This document shows, piece after piece, positions 1 through 14,045 of a DNA stretch of 64,000 nucleotides. A program made the position numbers and the translations under genes. The stretch covers positions 265,910 to 329,909 of the forward strand of contig JAYKAV010001289.1 in NCBI GenBank assembly GCA_035582835.1, in the 5' to 3' direction. The stretch comes from Phoebastria nigripes. Its lineage: Eukaryota; Chordata; Aves; Procellariiformes; Diomedeidae. The notes under the pieces are model-generated. The model was not told where the DNA came from and did not search any database. It was given only the letters and a program-made list of their open reading frames with translations. Each line of letters opens with the position of its first letter. Within the stretch, counting starts at the first letter, position 1.

Positions 1-2695
1 GTGCATAGCTTTGCTGTGCTCTAAGCACTGGAGGATATAACAAAAATTGGAGCAGAAAAGATACAGAGTATTTCTTCTTTTCTGACAGGAGTAATTAATG
101 ATGCACTGTGTACAAATCCTGGTATCTTTTCCATCTAAATCTGCCCAGTGTGATAAACACATTCACAGTTTATTAGACATAATTTTCCTTCCCTTTATAT
201 ATTCTGTTGTTTTTTTCCCCAAGTATGTAAAAATGCTAAAAAAAAAAAAAAAAATCAAAATATGCTGTTCAGTGGAAGAAGCAGTTTAATAGTTTATTGA
301 TCATTTCTCTAAAATACTCATATATCTGGTAGGTCATTTGGGTAAATGTAAGCTTTGGTTATGGAATGCACATTAAAAATGAGCTCTACTTGTCCCTAAG
401 AGAAATGGCTAACCTGAGAATATGGCTTAAAAATTTTCATTTAACTTTCAAAGTTTACTCTACAGAGAGCACTTAATTAATATGAAACTACGGTACATTT
501 ATTCTTTGCACTAATGATGCTTAATGGTCTGTTTATGGGTAAATTGCATGGGTCTCCTAAGTAGAGAGTACAGGGTCCTTTTGCAAATCAATCCAAAAAT
601 ATCCTGTCTTACGTATGAACATATTACTCTGTCACAAACAGCAATGTCAGCTCCTATAATTGAGCCATACACTGCATTTCCTTGTGTGAGCATCTCAGAC
701 CCACAGCTCTATAAAAGGTAATATAATTATAGTAAGGTAGCAGTTCAGGAATATTGGAAGAGCATCTGAAAGAGGTTTACAGTTGGAAGTGGGATAAATG
801 AAGCAATTTTATGTTGTACAGGTGAACTGAGAGTTAGAGAAGAGGCGAACCAAATCAAGAACTAGTCAGGTTGTAATCTGCCACAATGATATGAGAAGTG
901 GCACAAAAGAGAGGGTATTCGCATCCTTCCTTTCCTCCATTCACAATAGAGGACTGTGATAAAGAAGTCACAGGACTTTTGAAGAGGAAGAAAATGTGTG
1001 AGGAACAGGACCTGGGAGGGAATGGAGAAACTGTCACCAAAATTATGACTCCACCTTCTTCCCAGGAGTAAGATGGATATCTTCTAAGGAAGAGAAGAAA
1101 GAGGTTGACAGGTTTTATAAGGAGAGGGAAGACAAAACAGACTCCTGCCAAGCAGGTCACAAACCGAAGATGCTCTACTACTTACATCGTGCTGTGATGG
1201 GACCAGTGTTATTCTTAAACAGAATTTCATTTGCAAAAGCAGCATACAAGAAAACCTCTGTCTATAATTGCTTTCTATGGAAAAAGAAACTGCATGGCTT
1301 AAGTCATTCACTCTAAACAAAGCAAACTCCCAGAAACAGAGGGTACCTGTTTTTCTGTACATTTCTTCATTGCATTTAACAACATAAAGTACTAAAAATA
1401 TTCAATTTCTTAGCCACTATTAACTATCTTAGTTTTAAAAGAGCCTGCAACAAAGTAATGTTTCAGTACCCTGTAATGCCAAATCTTAATTCGGTATACA
1501 TGTGACACAGGCCTCCAGACAAGGAAAATTGAGTAACTTCTGTTGTAGTAGAAGTTTTAGAAGTGGTTAGCAATTTTCTTAGTCACAAGAAGTATGATGA
1601 ATGCATGAAGTTAAGCACACTCTACTATTCAGACTAACTTACTGCAAAACCTTAGTTTTGTGACTGAAGCAATAAAAGAGTTCTGTGCAAACAGCTGTTT
1701 CAAAAAAACCAAAAAAAAAAGATTTTTGAAAGTAAGATTAGGCAGGTATGTGGCCAGGAAAATATCTGCACTGAAGGTACTGCCTTGCCAGGATCCATTA
1801 GCTTGAACTGAGCTCCACACTGTTGACATCAGTTCAATTATCTGCAACTTCAGTATAGACTTACCTTAACCCTCTTAAACTCTATTATTCAGTCTTGAAG
1901 ATTTTGCACCATGGATCAAAGGTTATTTAGGTACTTTTGAATATGTTACTGTATACTGAAATTCATTTTTCACAGATAAAAGACTGTTCTGCCAAAGAAA
2001 AATTCCCTTGCCCATCATGACTAGAAGAGATCAACCACTCCACCTATTTTAGAAAGCCAATGGGAAGCAACCTGCTGCCTCAAATGATACTTATTGCCAT
2101 CCACTGCCACCTGGGAAANGACAGCTTGAGACTTTCACATCTGTCAAGCAGCTTTGGCATTGTAATGCAGGCCCCGATCTTACAGTCATAAAATATTTTA
2201 CACACCCAAAGCAGATATTAATCTCCTGCTCCATTTCCATATTATTCTGTATACTTTGTACTTGCTTCATAATATGAGTAGAAAGCTACGAGAAAGAGTG
2301 CCTGCTAAGCCTACAAAATTTGATTGTTTTGTTATGATTCGTTAGAACCATTTGATATAGTTGCAGCAAATTTATACGGTCATTTCTTTTTCTTTTTTTC
2401 TGAATTTTATACAATAGCAGGCAGAAGTAACTGTTCTTATTCAGGAATTCATAGTTGTTTTTCTTTCCTTTTTCCCCCCAGAGAAACACATCTGAAATGA
2501 ATGACCCCATTTAAAGTACTCTACTCTTTAATTTGTACTGTGCTATGCAATCCAACAACAGAATAGAACTGATGACCACAAAATGTACACTGCGCTCCTG
2601 GAAAATAACGAGACCTCCATGAAGCTGCAAGACACCTAACTGAACACTGCTCAAGACAAGAAAAAGCATAAGATGCAGAATGTTGTTGTATGAAC

Positions 2696-2708
2696 GGGGG
2701 GGGGGGGG
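2696..2708 (+). repeat. 13-base G homopolymer
   Basis: An uninterrupted run of 13 G on the plus strand, unusual in this AT-rich region. Its length may be unreliable because of sequencing, and it could form G-quadruplex structure. Confidence 0.8.
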
Positions 2709-4654
2709 AGGTCTAATTTAATTTTAAAGTGGAAAATCCAAACCATTATTTTACAGTTTAAATACCAATAAAAAACAACTTGCTCAGAATGCAGACCAGA
2801 TTGAGCTGATCTGGCTGGGCCAAGAGAGGTCATCAGTAGCTGTGTGCCATCATCATCTGTTTTGCATCCACTTACTGCAGCAAGCAATGAGATTCCTAAA
2901 CTCATTACCAGTAAATAAACTTCTTCTGCTGACTAAAAATATCTATAAATAAAATAAAAATATAGCTATCTGTAAAATGTATTTGCCATAAAAACAGATA
3001 AAACAAAAAGCTTAGTAAAAAATATACAGTAAATATGCCAGCTTCCATAAAATATTATATATCACAGCGCGCTCTGTGTTCTAATCCTATTCTCTTACTC
3101 CAAATACAGCAGTGCATTTTTTTTTCCATGGGGTCTTCCTTATCCCCAAAACACATCTGTCTTGAGTTTCTCTCAGATTTGTCAGGTGGATCAGTGCTCC
3201 CCAGGGCCTGCTCCATCTGAAGTATTTTAATTTGACTAAACACCTGATTTATTTTATCTCTCCGATGAGAAAGGCAGTTTGTCTTAATAGAGCCTGTCAG
3301 CCTACAGTCCCATTCACAGCAATTTACAGGCAGCCAGGGATGCTGGAAAAGAAGAGTGCTGTGATTCTGTATTTTATCCTCCTCCAGAAAGCACCTAAAA
3401 GCAGCTATTCACTGCTACTGCATGTGGCATTTTAGAACTGAATTAGCTTTTTATTCAAGTAACTACACTTGTTGTGAATAGCTTATCTGTAAAATTGCTA
3501 CATTCACTACTGATTTTATTAACCTTTGGCTCTATCACAAAATGGTCTTCAGTTAGGAAAGACCTTTAAAATTGACACATTTTTCTTAGGGGCCTTTATT
3601 TCAGTGACTTCAGATATACTGAATTTGATCCATTGACTCCCTTTACCAGCAGTATTTAAAATTTTGAGTGTTGGTAGGAAGTCGATAGTGTTTAAGGATT
3701 TCTTTTTAAAATGAAAATATAACGGTCTTAACAAAAGTTCAGAAAAAAGAGTTATTATTTGTGACAGCCCTTTGGTTATATATTCTTGCCTTTGTGATTA
3801 TAATCATAAGCTGAAAAATAATTTGGTTGTAGCAATATTTTAATTTTTCTGTGTATGCTTATTGTTCTACCCTTTATTCTTGTATGGATTTGAGCACAAA
3901 TGGAGATAAAATGGTCAGATTGAACAGAACGAAGGCATCAAAGAGAACTTTTGAGAAATTCTGGTCATAGGTCAATCTAACCAGGAGTGAGAAAATAAAA
4001 AGTAGCTATAAATCTGTTGAAAAAGAGAGAAGAGTTCAACTTGTGGTCTAAAATTACATTTAGAAAGAATTCTGCTTGTGGCAAAAACCTACCTTTTAAA
4101 ACTGATCACAATACTACNTGATTTCTGGTACACAAAGTAATAGAAAGATCATTCTATATCTTACAATAAAATGCATTTAATAAAAATCATAAACATCACC
4201 TTGCATTTTATCTACCTAGATTTCTTTAAGCATTGCAAGAAAAGATTAAAAATCTAGTATCCTGTAAGTATAGATACGTAATATAACTATAGTTCCTGTA
4301 TCAATCTCTGGTTTACCACCTTAAAACCCTTCTGTTACCTCTTACTACATATTCAGTCTACATACAGATGTAGCTGCATGTCAGCAAACACAGGAGGCTT
4401 TTCAATGTTAAATTTGAAACTGTCCTTGTGGCAAGGTGTCATGAGATAGAGGCAGAGTAATAACTGCTGGTAAGGGAAAAAAATAAGCAGGAATAACAAA
4501 AAATAGACTTCTAGACTTACATAGTATAATTTAAATTAATCTTTTTGACACTCAGCAAAAGAAAACAAGATAAAACCACATATTCTATCAAGTGAATAAA
4601 AGACAAAATACTGGAGTCATAAATAAGCCAAAAATTTATAGGCGTGATCCAAAG

Positions 4655-4880
4655 CTTGCCGAAGTAGGATTCTTAGCTGTGACACTAAATTACTGTGGGC
4701 TCTTGAATGTGCTTGCCTTAGTTTCCCAACATGTACACAAAGTAAAACACTACCAATCAGAGGGTTTTATGCCTGGTTAGTTAATGCTTCTGAAGTGCTT
4801 TGAGATCTTTGCATGGAATCTCTACACAGCTGCAAAGTATTATTGGTTCTCTTGAATTCTGTGATTAGTGTAAAGCATGA
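4655..4880 (+). mobile_element. MIR/CORE-SINE relic
   Basis: A tRNA-derived SINE relic of the MIR/CORE type in plus orientation. The central block cttagtttcccaacatgtac corresponds to the MIR core 'cctcagtttccccatctgtaaaatg', and the 3' part (gaagtgctttgagatctttg, then ctgcaaagtattatt) matches the LINE-like tail of amniote MIR-related SINEs. It is strongly diverged, consistent with an ancient insertion. Confidence 0.7.
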
Positions 4881-5173
4881 CAAATACCATCCTTGTTTAT
4901 GCACTGCATCTAAACTAACTTTTGCCCCATATACTTACAGGAAATACAAATTAATAAATCACAAATGATTACTCCTGTTATGTTTTTAGAATAAACACAT
5001 AGCGTGACTTTTATGAAATCAAGAGACAGTAATGCAAGAAAGAAGTGTGGACTTTGCCAGAAACTAAGAAGGGCTTTAAATCACATAACTGCAGTTCCAA
5101 AGTATCATCAACCAAAGCAATTCAACCAACAATCAAAAATGATTTTGAATCAAGTTAAGCAATTTCAGCATTT

Positions 5174-5234
5174 AAAAAAAAAAAAAGCCTTGATGAATCA
5201 ATTCCTCTGTTAGTTCTTTTTTTTTTTTTTTTTG
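5174..5234. repeat. A13 and T18 homopolymer pair
   Basis: A 13-base A run at 5,174-5,186 and an 18-base T run at 5,217-5,234 lie 30 bases apart and could pair as an inverted repeat. I see no retroposed element with target-site duplication attached to either. Confidence 0.7.
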
Positions 5235-5280
5235 AAGGACATTGTTTGAAAAGAAAGCAAAAACACAATGCTAGACATAA

Positions 5281-5720
5281 AAGAAAGTGTATTTGATCTT
5301 AGCTGCCCAGAGATAACCTGGTTAAACCATTCTGTCTAACACGGCAGTCTGCAGCACACATCAGATAGGCTGTGATGTCTCTACTTCACAGGCTCTGTCC
5401 AGCATTTAGCATTTACCCTTTTTTGATTGGGTCACCTTTTAAATGCCACAAAATAGGGCAGCAAAAGTCAACAAAAATAAGCAGGGAAAACAGAAGAAAG
5501 TAACAATCTGATGGAAGGGCTTCGGAGATAAAAGTCACTTTGTGAGGGCTGCCTGACTAAGGGAGCCCCCTTGCCATTGCAATAGCATCTAATTTGAGTT
5601 CTAACTCCAACAGCAGTTTAAAAAGCTTTCCACTCTAAAGGGCCCCAAGTGCATCATAAAGATAAAGCATTTCAGTAGAAAACAGCCACAAAGACCTCCA
5701 TTATCTTATCAGTCTTTGGT
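5281..5720. promoter_or_regulatory. Candidate conserved non-coding element
   Basis: A roughly 440-bp block with balanced base composition and few simple repeats, unlike the AT-rich homopolymer-bearing sequence beside it. It contains recognisable transcription-factor-like sites such as tgattgg (inverted CCAAT core), a CAGCTG-free stretch, and several gata-type sites (agataaaag, agataaagc). There is no consistent reading frame. The call rests on sequence texture, not on an alignment. Confidence 0.25.
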
Positions 5721-6460
5721 TACAACAGCTGAACCAATATGACTAAGTTCTGAATGACTTTTTTTCCCCCTTCTTTTTATAACACTAGAATACTGGAATT
5801 TCTTTATTTCATGATCAGTTAGCAATTGTTGATGTTCCCATATGCTACTGTCCAGTCCTTAGTCAATAAAAAGTTTTATAAATGCTTCCATTGTGCTTTG
5901 TAGCATCCCAGTGCAGAAGGCAGCACAGCAAACATGTCCAGCATGCAAACCACACCGGATAGCTTCTCTTGTGAAGGTGTGAGATCCCCCGCCTCCCTTA
6001 TGTCTCAAAATGATTCTGTGTTTTAAGCTTTGAGCAAGGAAAAATTAATACCCTATGTCCATAAATAGTAATGGGAATTAATATTAGGAACTACTGAAAA
6101 TATTCTGTAGAGCAAAATCTGTTTGTCAGGTTTAGAAAAACAAAAGATGGCTTAAGTTAGCTGTGCTTATGAGAAGGATGAAAATGCTTTACTGACAATC
6201 TGCAGGATTCGTCCTAGTTTCACATATACTAAAGCTCAGATGCTTAAGCCGTTTCTTAGGTGGGAGCGATTTGAAACTAATATGATTCACAGAACAGGAG
6301 AGTTTTAATACAGTCCTGAACTTATCATAGGCCAGACTGTCTTTCCTAGACTAGCCATAAAATTGCAGGTAGCAGAGTGAAAATGAAATTACCTCAGCGA
6401 GGTCATGATGACCCTTCATTCTCCCATGTCAGTATGCCCACAGAGAGGTGAGGGAGAGGA

Positions 6461-6499
6461 CAGGGACCCAGGGCTGCAGGGACCCACGGCTGCAGGGCT
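6461..6499. repeat. 16-bp tandem repeat, about 2.4 copies
   Basis: Units cagggacccagggctg and cagggacccacggctg, followed by a partial cagggct, form a short GC-rich minisatellite inside otherwise AT-rich intron. Confidence 0.8.
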
Positions 6500-7791
6500 A
6501 GCTGCACCTCCATCACCACAGCCACCTCTCAGGCTCTGTGCAAACTGAGCTGCTGGCATGTCTCACAGCAAACATCAGGGTCCTGCACCCACTGCCATTT
6601 AGTTTGGAGCGTACCAAGGCTTTCATCCAGTCCACGCATACGTCTTGCCTAACCAGGGGAGACAGTAGACGTGCAGAAGAGCGATGCACATCCAGCTCTC
6701 TCCCTGACATTGAGCTGGGATAGAGACAGGAGTCCCTGGGCCCAAGTGCCCTCATAGGCCCTCACTTGATCATTGCACCTCTGAGTGTTCAGGTTCAACT
6801 GTACCCTATTCGACCATTTAAAGTGTCACACTCAGTTGTTTTTTCCCCTTCTCAAAAGAATTTGAAGGATTTATCCCTTCTTCAGACTTCACAAATCACA
6901 GAACAGTTTATTCTGCATTAAGAACAGATGAATCACAGGAATGTATATAGTAATCCAGCTGAATATTTCCCCTAAAGATTTGCCATCACCTGATAGCAAC
7001 TGAGGCTGGCTTACCTGCCTTAGCATTTCCCAGCAAATGCTTGTACCTTAGCTTTGCTCCTGCAAATAACCACCTCTTCTGAGACAATGTTTCTTTTGTG
7101 GCCTTTAACATTTTTTTGATCTCATGTGTTTGCTGGACTTTTGTTCTTGTGTTATTTCGTAGCAATTCTCAAGTGTTTCCTGAGGAATATCTTATAGTCA
7201 GAGGTTTTCTTCCCTGACAGTTTTTCACAACAATTCTAATCAAAGTAAATCAATACATTCAAAAGAAAGACACTGCAGTGACCGGAACATAAACTGTTCA
7301 CAAGTTACTACCAAACAGTTCCAAAGCTGTCAAAGTAACCTGCTAGGCAAAGGATTGGATTGAGTAGTGCCTGGTCAGCTGATGGAGCAGCACAATGATA
7401 CGTTGCCCCATTTTTAGGGATGTGGTGAATCCACAGTTGAGTCCTAAAATGTAATCCATGTCAGGAATGTAGGAAAGAATGTGATGTTAGCCAGAGCTTC
7501 AACCTCCCCCTCCTCCAAACCGGCACCCAGCAAAAAGCAGAATTCCAACAAATCTGTTGGACTCCTTACTTTCTTTCACACACATGAAAAGAAGAACTCT
7601 ATCTGACATAAGCCTTGGAGGACTTTAACTACGTTTAGAGATTTTTTTTACTATCTCGTATATACAATCCTACTTTAGTATTGTTTGCTATTTAAAAAAA
7701 AAAAAAAGAAAAGAAAATACTTTAGCCAGTTTCTTAGAATTACTCTCGAATTCCAGAAGAACTTGTCACCTTACATTCTAAATAATACTAG

Positions 7792-7837
7792 AAGTACATA
7801 TTAAGTGTTAATTCAAGTACATATTAAGTGTTAATCC
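7792..7837. repeat. 23-bp tandem duplication (two copies)
   Basis: Two adjacent copies of a 23-bp unit begin aagtacatattaagtgttaa; they differ only near the last bases (attc versus atcc). High identity suggests a recent local slippage or duplication event. No function is implied. Confidence 0.85.
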
Positions 7838-10800
7838 ATGCATGTGCATGTAGAAGAAAGAAGACGACAATTTTTTGAATAAATTATTCCTAGGGTTTTT
7901 CAGCAGCAAGTAGAGATTCGGTTATGAATGCTTTAGTGCTTTCAGTGGGTTTAGAAATGCTTCATATATACTCAATACGAGCTGTTCAGACTCTATGTGG
8001 AAAAAATGTGATAATACTGGATGTAGACAGAGAAATACATATTATACATTGCAACTAAAAACAGACAGCCAACCTGTTCTTGCTGAATTAGAACATAATG
8101 ACATAGCAGAGGCCACAGGCTGTGAGTAATCTGTACAGTGATACAAACACTAAAATCTGATATAAAGAGAAAAGAAAAATGAGTAGTTTTATTTTGTTAA
8201 CTGAGAATACTGTAGCCCAGGGCATAGCACACCAAAATAAAATGAACATGGTGGTGTTATATAGAGAGCAAAATTTGTATTATTAATATTATTATTGACT
8301 TTAATGCTCAATTCCAATGTTTTTAAAGTTAAAAAACTTACAAACAAGAGAGGAGGAAAGATGGTCCAGCCATTTAAGGTACTCACTCGGGACTTGAGAG
8401 AGCTGAAAAAACATCCTGACCTTCAGTTTTAGTTTTTCCCATTTAAATACAGGTGACAGTACTTCCCTAGATCAAAGAGGGGGAAGGGGAGGAGGATGTT
8501 ATTCTGAGGATAGGAACAGTAAAGATTCCAAACTGTATTTGTGGGCCATATAACAGAAGGAAATAGTATATTAAAAAAATAAAAAATCCAAAGGGTAAAG
8601 GAGGCATTGGAAGGGAAAAGAATTGATAAATAGAAAAAAAAAAAGAAAATCTAACCTTCATGTAATTATATAACAGTTCATCTTCTGTAGAAAACCAAAC
8701 TGAGATGGCAGCAACTGTGTTAATAAGGATAGCAGAAATACTTAAACATCACAGTAGGAGTAAACTTTCAGGATTGGAACCTTCTCTGTGCAAACATCCC
8801 CATGCAGATCATGTTTGCCAGGTTCTTTTGTGGAAGTTAATATCTTAAGTTAAAATGGCACAAGATTGGTTCACCTTTCCCTATCAGAGAACACACATTA
8901 AGCACAAAAAACAATAGCAGGCCAATGTTATGTCTTCCTCAAGGAGATGAGAAAGTCATAAAAAAGATTTGAAAGTTAAATCCTATAACTTTTCTCATTT
9001 GAGAGGGCTGTACAACTAACTCCAATCCAATAGCCCTATAAGGCTTTAAGTTCTCACATAGCAAAACAGGGGAAGTCTCATAGGGAAATGGAGATATCCA
9101 AAGTTTTTCCTTCTGAAGATGGGACACAAGTACTAAATACCAGAAAAATTAAGTCCCTCAATAACAATGATGTTCACAGAGCCTGTAGCTTCTTCATCAC
9201 ACTGGAATTAACAACTCAGCAGGCCTAATTCTCTCTTCACATTATTTACACATACATGTAGAACCAGAAACTTTAGTAGAAATATCCTTTATTTACAACA
9301 GTATAAGAACTGATCCCCATGTTCCCATAAATAGTAAGTGAAGCCAGTTGTTCACCCTCCCTGTTATTTTATCTCTGAACCTGACTCAAAACACATGGAT
9401 TCTTCCATTAGCTTTGGCTGAATTTTGTAATTGTCAGAGGACCAATAGCAGACATGTCAAATAGAAGTGCAAAATATCTCATCACTGAACATTATGGAAT
9501 AACGTTGCTTTTAATGACATTCTATCTCTCAGTTTCTACAAAACTCACTATATTAGGTATGTAGAAATGTTAGTAAAGAAGCCTATACGTATATATATTC
9601 TATAGCACCATCCCGGGTTTAGGTCTGAGACTGCTTTGTCCCGACAGCATGATTTGATGTACAAAATTGTACATAGTATTAGAAATTCTAAATGCACCTT
9701 CTCATGAAATTCTTACCTCTCTCCATGAGCAGCTTATAGCTTAATGTGAAACTATAGACGTGAAACTGAGAATGGGGTGCTTACACAGCGAAATACTGCC
9801 CCACCTTTCACACCAGCTTCAGAGGGATTCCAATACAACGGTATTTTGTCCTAAACGTTATTTTGCTTTCTGGATAATTCTTTCACATTTTTTTTTCTCT
9901 TCTGACTCATAAAATTTACTGAACAGAGTTCTGCTGCACTAGTAGTGTCACTATATCTTAATTTAGTTAAGTAATGTTTTAGATGTTTGAAATCAATGGA
10001 AAACCCCTACCCTTCATTTCCAGAAAATCAGAAAAATATTTTAGTTCTAGATGAACATTTGCACCCGTGTCTTGATATGGAGGAACAGATGGTCTGACAT
10101 ATGAATGCCAAGCCATCTCTAATATTCATATGAAACATTGCAGTAAAAGGTGTAAGAAAGATACTTTTTTGTAACTTCCTCTTTTAGATGTGAAATGATA
10201 TTTTGTTTTGCTTATATACAATCATAGGTAGTATCTTCTTTGGAATTACAGTGTTGAGAGTCACAACTGATGACAGTCTGGAGTAAGTAGGATCTTATCA
10301 ACCAACATGAAAAGATTAGGAGTCTGCTGGAGAAAAAAATGTAAATGGAGAATTCAGGACTGATTTTGAAATTGCTCCATTTCATTGATTGTTCTTTCAT
10401 AACAGCATACAGCTGGATAAAAATAATTTTGTTTCCATACTCAATTTTAACTTTGACAAGTGATTTCTGGGTACCATGATACTCTTCAAAATGAATCTTA
10501 TTTTTTTATTATGTAAACATGATACAATTCCCAGTGATCTATACAATTTTTCATTCTTTTTAAACTAGTATTTCTTCCTGCTGCGGTGCAAGTGCAAAAA
10601 AGCACTTGTTTGGAAGGAAAGAGCTCTCCAATTAAAACTTTTATCTTCAATCACGGGGATGAACTGAATATCTGTTCTATCTAATCTTATTCTGGAAAGA
10701 GAATTGTATATGTACATGCATAAAAATGACTGGAAGGAAGCTGAGTTTAGAGGAAGTTAGTTTAATATCTCATTTGATGAGCATAGCTCATATGAATTAN

Positions 10801-12052
10801 ATGACATTAATTTCCCTATATAACACGACTTATAGTTACTTGTGATTTTGTTAGCTGATATTTGTCTTTCATAAAAAAGTTCATGATGTAAAAGAAGCTT
10901 TTGCTTGTTTGTTCAGTCTTTTCACATTTTCTAAACTATGGATTAATAATGAAACATGAGAAAGAATCATACGTTTTAATTAAGTTTTCAATTTAAACAG
11001 CAAGCTACAGAAAAGGAGGTTTTTAATATTATTTTTGTCTGCTTTTTGTCACAGTATTTGCAGAAATAACATGATTCTTCTCTTCAAATAGTAAGGAATA
11101 CTTTGCACTGTAATGTCTATAAATACATGCATGGGCTGATGGTAAGAAAAGGTGACAGCTGAAGTCCATACAGCTTTTATGTGTACTCCTGCAGTTGGAC
11201 ATGTGCAAATCAGGTGAAAAAACATGCCATCGCTGTATCTTCTTGCGGGGCTAATCTAGTTTTAAGGAGGACGTTGTGGTGCCTTATATTGAACCTGAGC
11301 ATCTGTGTACTAGGAAGGTCTATGAGAACAAGGACAGGAATTAATACTTTTCTCTACGGGTGCAAGAAGGGGAGAGAACCTTTCCATAGGTGCCATTGCA
11401 GATTTTTAAAAAAAAGGCTAATCGATTTACATATTAGGATTCAATTATTGGAGTTCATTTGCCTTAAAGCTAACACTGAGAATCCCACTCCAAAACACTC
11501 TAGGAATCTTGCCTCTCTTCCTATATTCAAAATTGTAACCCAAATGTATTTCTTCTACTGCATCCAGAATGCACAATATACACAGAGGAGGAGATGTGCC
11601 CCTGTGAAATGTACTCTGACTTACGATGTCTTGCAGTTACTTTTTATATCTTGTTAAATAAGTTACTTCCATGAGTTTTTAGTTAGTAGTTATTAGCTAC
11701 ACCACTCAGAAATGTCTAAATATAAATATGAGGAGTATTAGTACTGCAAGATTTATATACTTTAAATATAAATTTTAATTTTGATCTTAATTACATGTTC
11801 ATCTTTCATGTCTTACAAATACAAACAAGTATATCAATGAAAAACTTACATTTGCCTCTGAAGATTTTTATTGCCTCTGGTGATAAGTAATGAAGAAGCA
11901 AAGTTTATTGCAAAACAAGGACATTAGCATAGCCTGTCTATCATGGAAGCTGTAAAGAAGAAACTTCCTACTTCATCTGAGAAGAGACAATTTAGTCAAA
12001 AGCCTTTGATATGTATTGAAAAGCAACAACATTTTATACATATAGAATGTGC

Positions 12053-12112
12053 CCACAGAAGTCAGTTGAAGGATTTACACTTATTTCAGTGGGCTTTGAA
12101 ACAGGTCCATTG
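12053..12112. repeat. Possible MITE-like relic fragment
   Basis: The string cagaagtcagttgaaggatt, followed by tttcagtgggctttgaaaca, resembles the arms and centre ('gaagtcaatgg...cttcagtgggctttggatcagg') of a common palindromic sauropsid repeat. It is decayed, with weak pairing. Confidence 0.35.
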
Positions 12113-13779
12113 ATATGTTCATTAATAGTGGCATTAGGTGGTCAAAATTGGCAGCTTCAGGCTTGTAAATCTGAACGTTATTTTAAATTTCTTTCATAAT
12201 CAAACAGTTATAAATTCAAAGTGCTACTTATCTGCTACACACAACCTAGCAGTCTGTAAAACCAATTCAGCAGAGCATATTAATGCTACAAATATGAATT
12301 ATCTTATGTCTTTTGAAATAACCACAACCTCACTGTATAGGTATGAGAAACAAAAACCAAACAAGTAAACTATGCTTGTTGTTCCCTCAAGGTTTATTTT
12401 ATAAAGAAATGAATAAATAGAACTCATTCCAGAACAAATTAGAATTCTATGACAAGCTTGTTGTGCTCCTATGAAATACGTTACAAAATTATCAGTCAAG
12501 TTTTCTAACTGCAGAAAAGCCTCCTAAATCACATTAACCAAAGCACAAAGAGGTGGCCTACATTTGCAGACTGAAGTTCCACACATATACTAAGAGTGTT
12601 CTGGTATAATTATATTCTAACCACAAGCATGAGTATGTTTAGCCAGATGTTTCTTAGAAGTGACTAAAAGTACAGTTGGAAATTTTCTTAATTCAATTTA
12701 TTTGTATACCTAGTTGATCACAAACCAAAACATTTAACACAGCCCTTCACTACAGAATCACTGGTAATGAAATTCTTCACAGTCCCAAACCAGAGAGTGG
12801 TATCATGTTATTTTGTTGTGCTTATATAGGTATTCTACCACTCNAACAGGATCACTCAGAATGAAAACATAAACACTGCCTATTCAAAAGACTTAATATA
12901 ATTTAGCATTCAAAGGTCTGAACTGAGGCACAACTTTAAGCACAGTCTAAAGATAATTCAGAATAAATCTTGAAGCACTGGGAGCAGGAAACACACCAAG
13001 AGGTTTTGAATTCCATTATAACAGCATTCTAATTCAATATATTATAAATAGACCTGGGACAGATTTAAGAAATCAGGATCCCCTAATTGTTCCTCTCTCC
13101 TTAAGACAATAAAACACTGTCCAAGTTGCATTTTCTTTACTTTATTTCTACAGTGACTGCAATTTCATCATTATTTTTCCTTCATAACAAGACGCTAAAA
13201 CTAAAACCACAAATGAAGAAGAAGCAGGAGCAGGGAAAACAGATTTCTACTGAGACTTCTCTCAATTGGGTTTGAAAGTTAACCATCTTCCTTTTAAGTG
13301 TCCTATTAAAAAAAATGAGCTATGTCTGCAACAACATACCTATTGCAACTCGATGCAATGTTTCAGACATGTTTCTCAGAAGTTACACCAGCGTAACTGT
13401 GATGCTGAGATACTGCCCACTAAGATGAAGGCTAATTGTGACTGCAAAATAATTTTGCACTTAAGCAATGTATTTTATGTTCATTTCCTCTCTATGAATT
13501 TTAAATATACATCAAAATTTCAATCTGTCTGCACCTGTAAAGATCTCGGGTATTTTTCCAAGGGGTTTCTTAGATTTAGGTGTGTCTGGGCCAGGTTTTT
13601 TAAAGGGATTTAGGACTCTCAGTATTGCAGATAGATCTATGGCCATGTTTTAAAAAATGTGTTAAGCATCTAACACCCATTGACTCAGATAACATCTTAC
13701 ACTATTTTTAAAAATGAGATAGATGTGTCTGAATCACATAACAACATCTTAAAAGTTTTCAGTTCCTTTTCATCTGAGG

Positions 13780-14045
13780 TGGTTCTTCGCACAGTGGACG
13801 CTAGAGCCATGGAATAGCTTCCGAAAAGATGCTGTGGGCTCAAAGTTTTATATGGGCTCAAGGGGAGACTGGACAAGTATTTGGAAGGGGGGAAGAGAGA
13901 TCTAGGTGACTGATACAAAATAAACAAACCACATCAGGGTCAGGAAATCCCTGGAACTGAAAATAGTGAGAGGCTGGGATAATGTTAGTGTGAAAGTATA
14001 CGCTTTCCCTGTTCTTCCTTGTTCCTGTGTGTCCATTTATGATTA
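13780..14045 (+). mobile_element. Ancient CR1-type LINE 3' relic
   Basis: This is a degenerate CR1-family 3' segment in plus orientation. Diagnostic blocks include atggaatagcttccgaaaag, a run near gatgctgtgggctcaaag, the block ggctcaaggggagactggac, and the 3'-UTR-like string ccacatcagggtcaggaaat followed by gaggctgggataatgt. The order matches old sauropsid CR1 3' ends (a 'wife-of-CR1' style consensus with a tttgccctgttctt block). It is highly decayed, with no reading frame. Confidence 0.7.

Noticed and set aside
2651..2905. Minus-strand 84-codon frame containing GCKTDDDGTQLLM
   Set aside because: It reads in part like a protein, but it has no acceptor in phase with SOX6, runs into a poly-G-derived proline run, and matches no SOX6 segment I know.
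11181..11657. 158-codon plus-strand open frame
   Set aside because: Composition is unlike a folded domain (cysteine-rich and scattered), no homology is recognised and there is no supporting gene structure.
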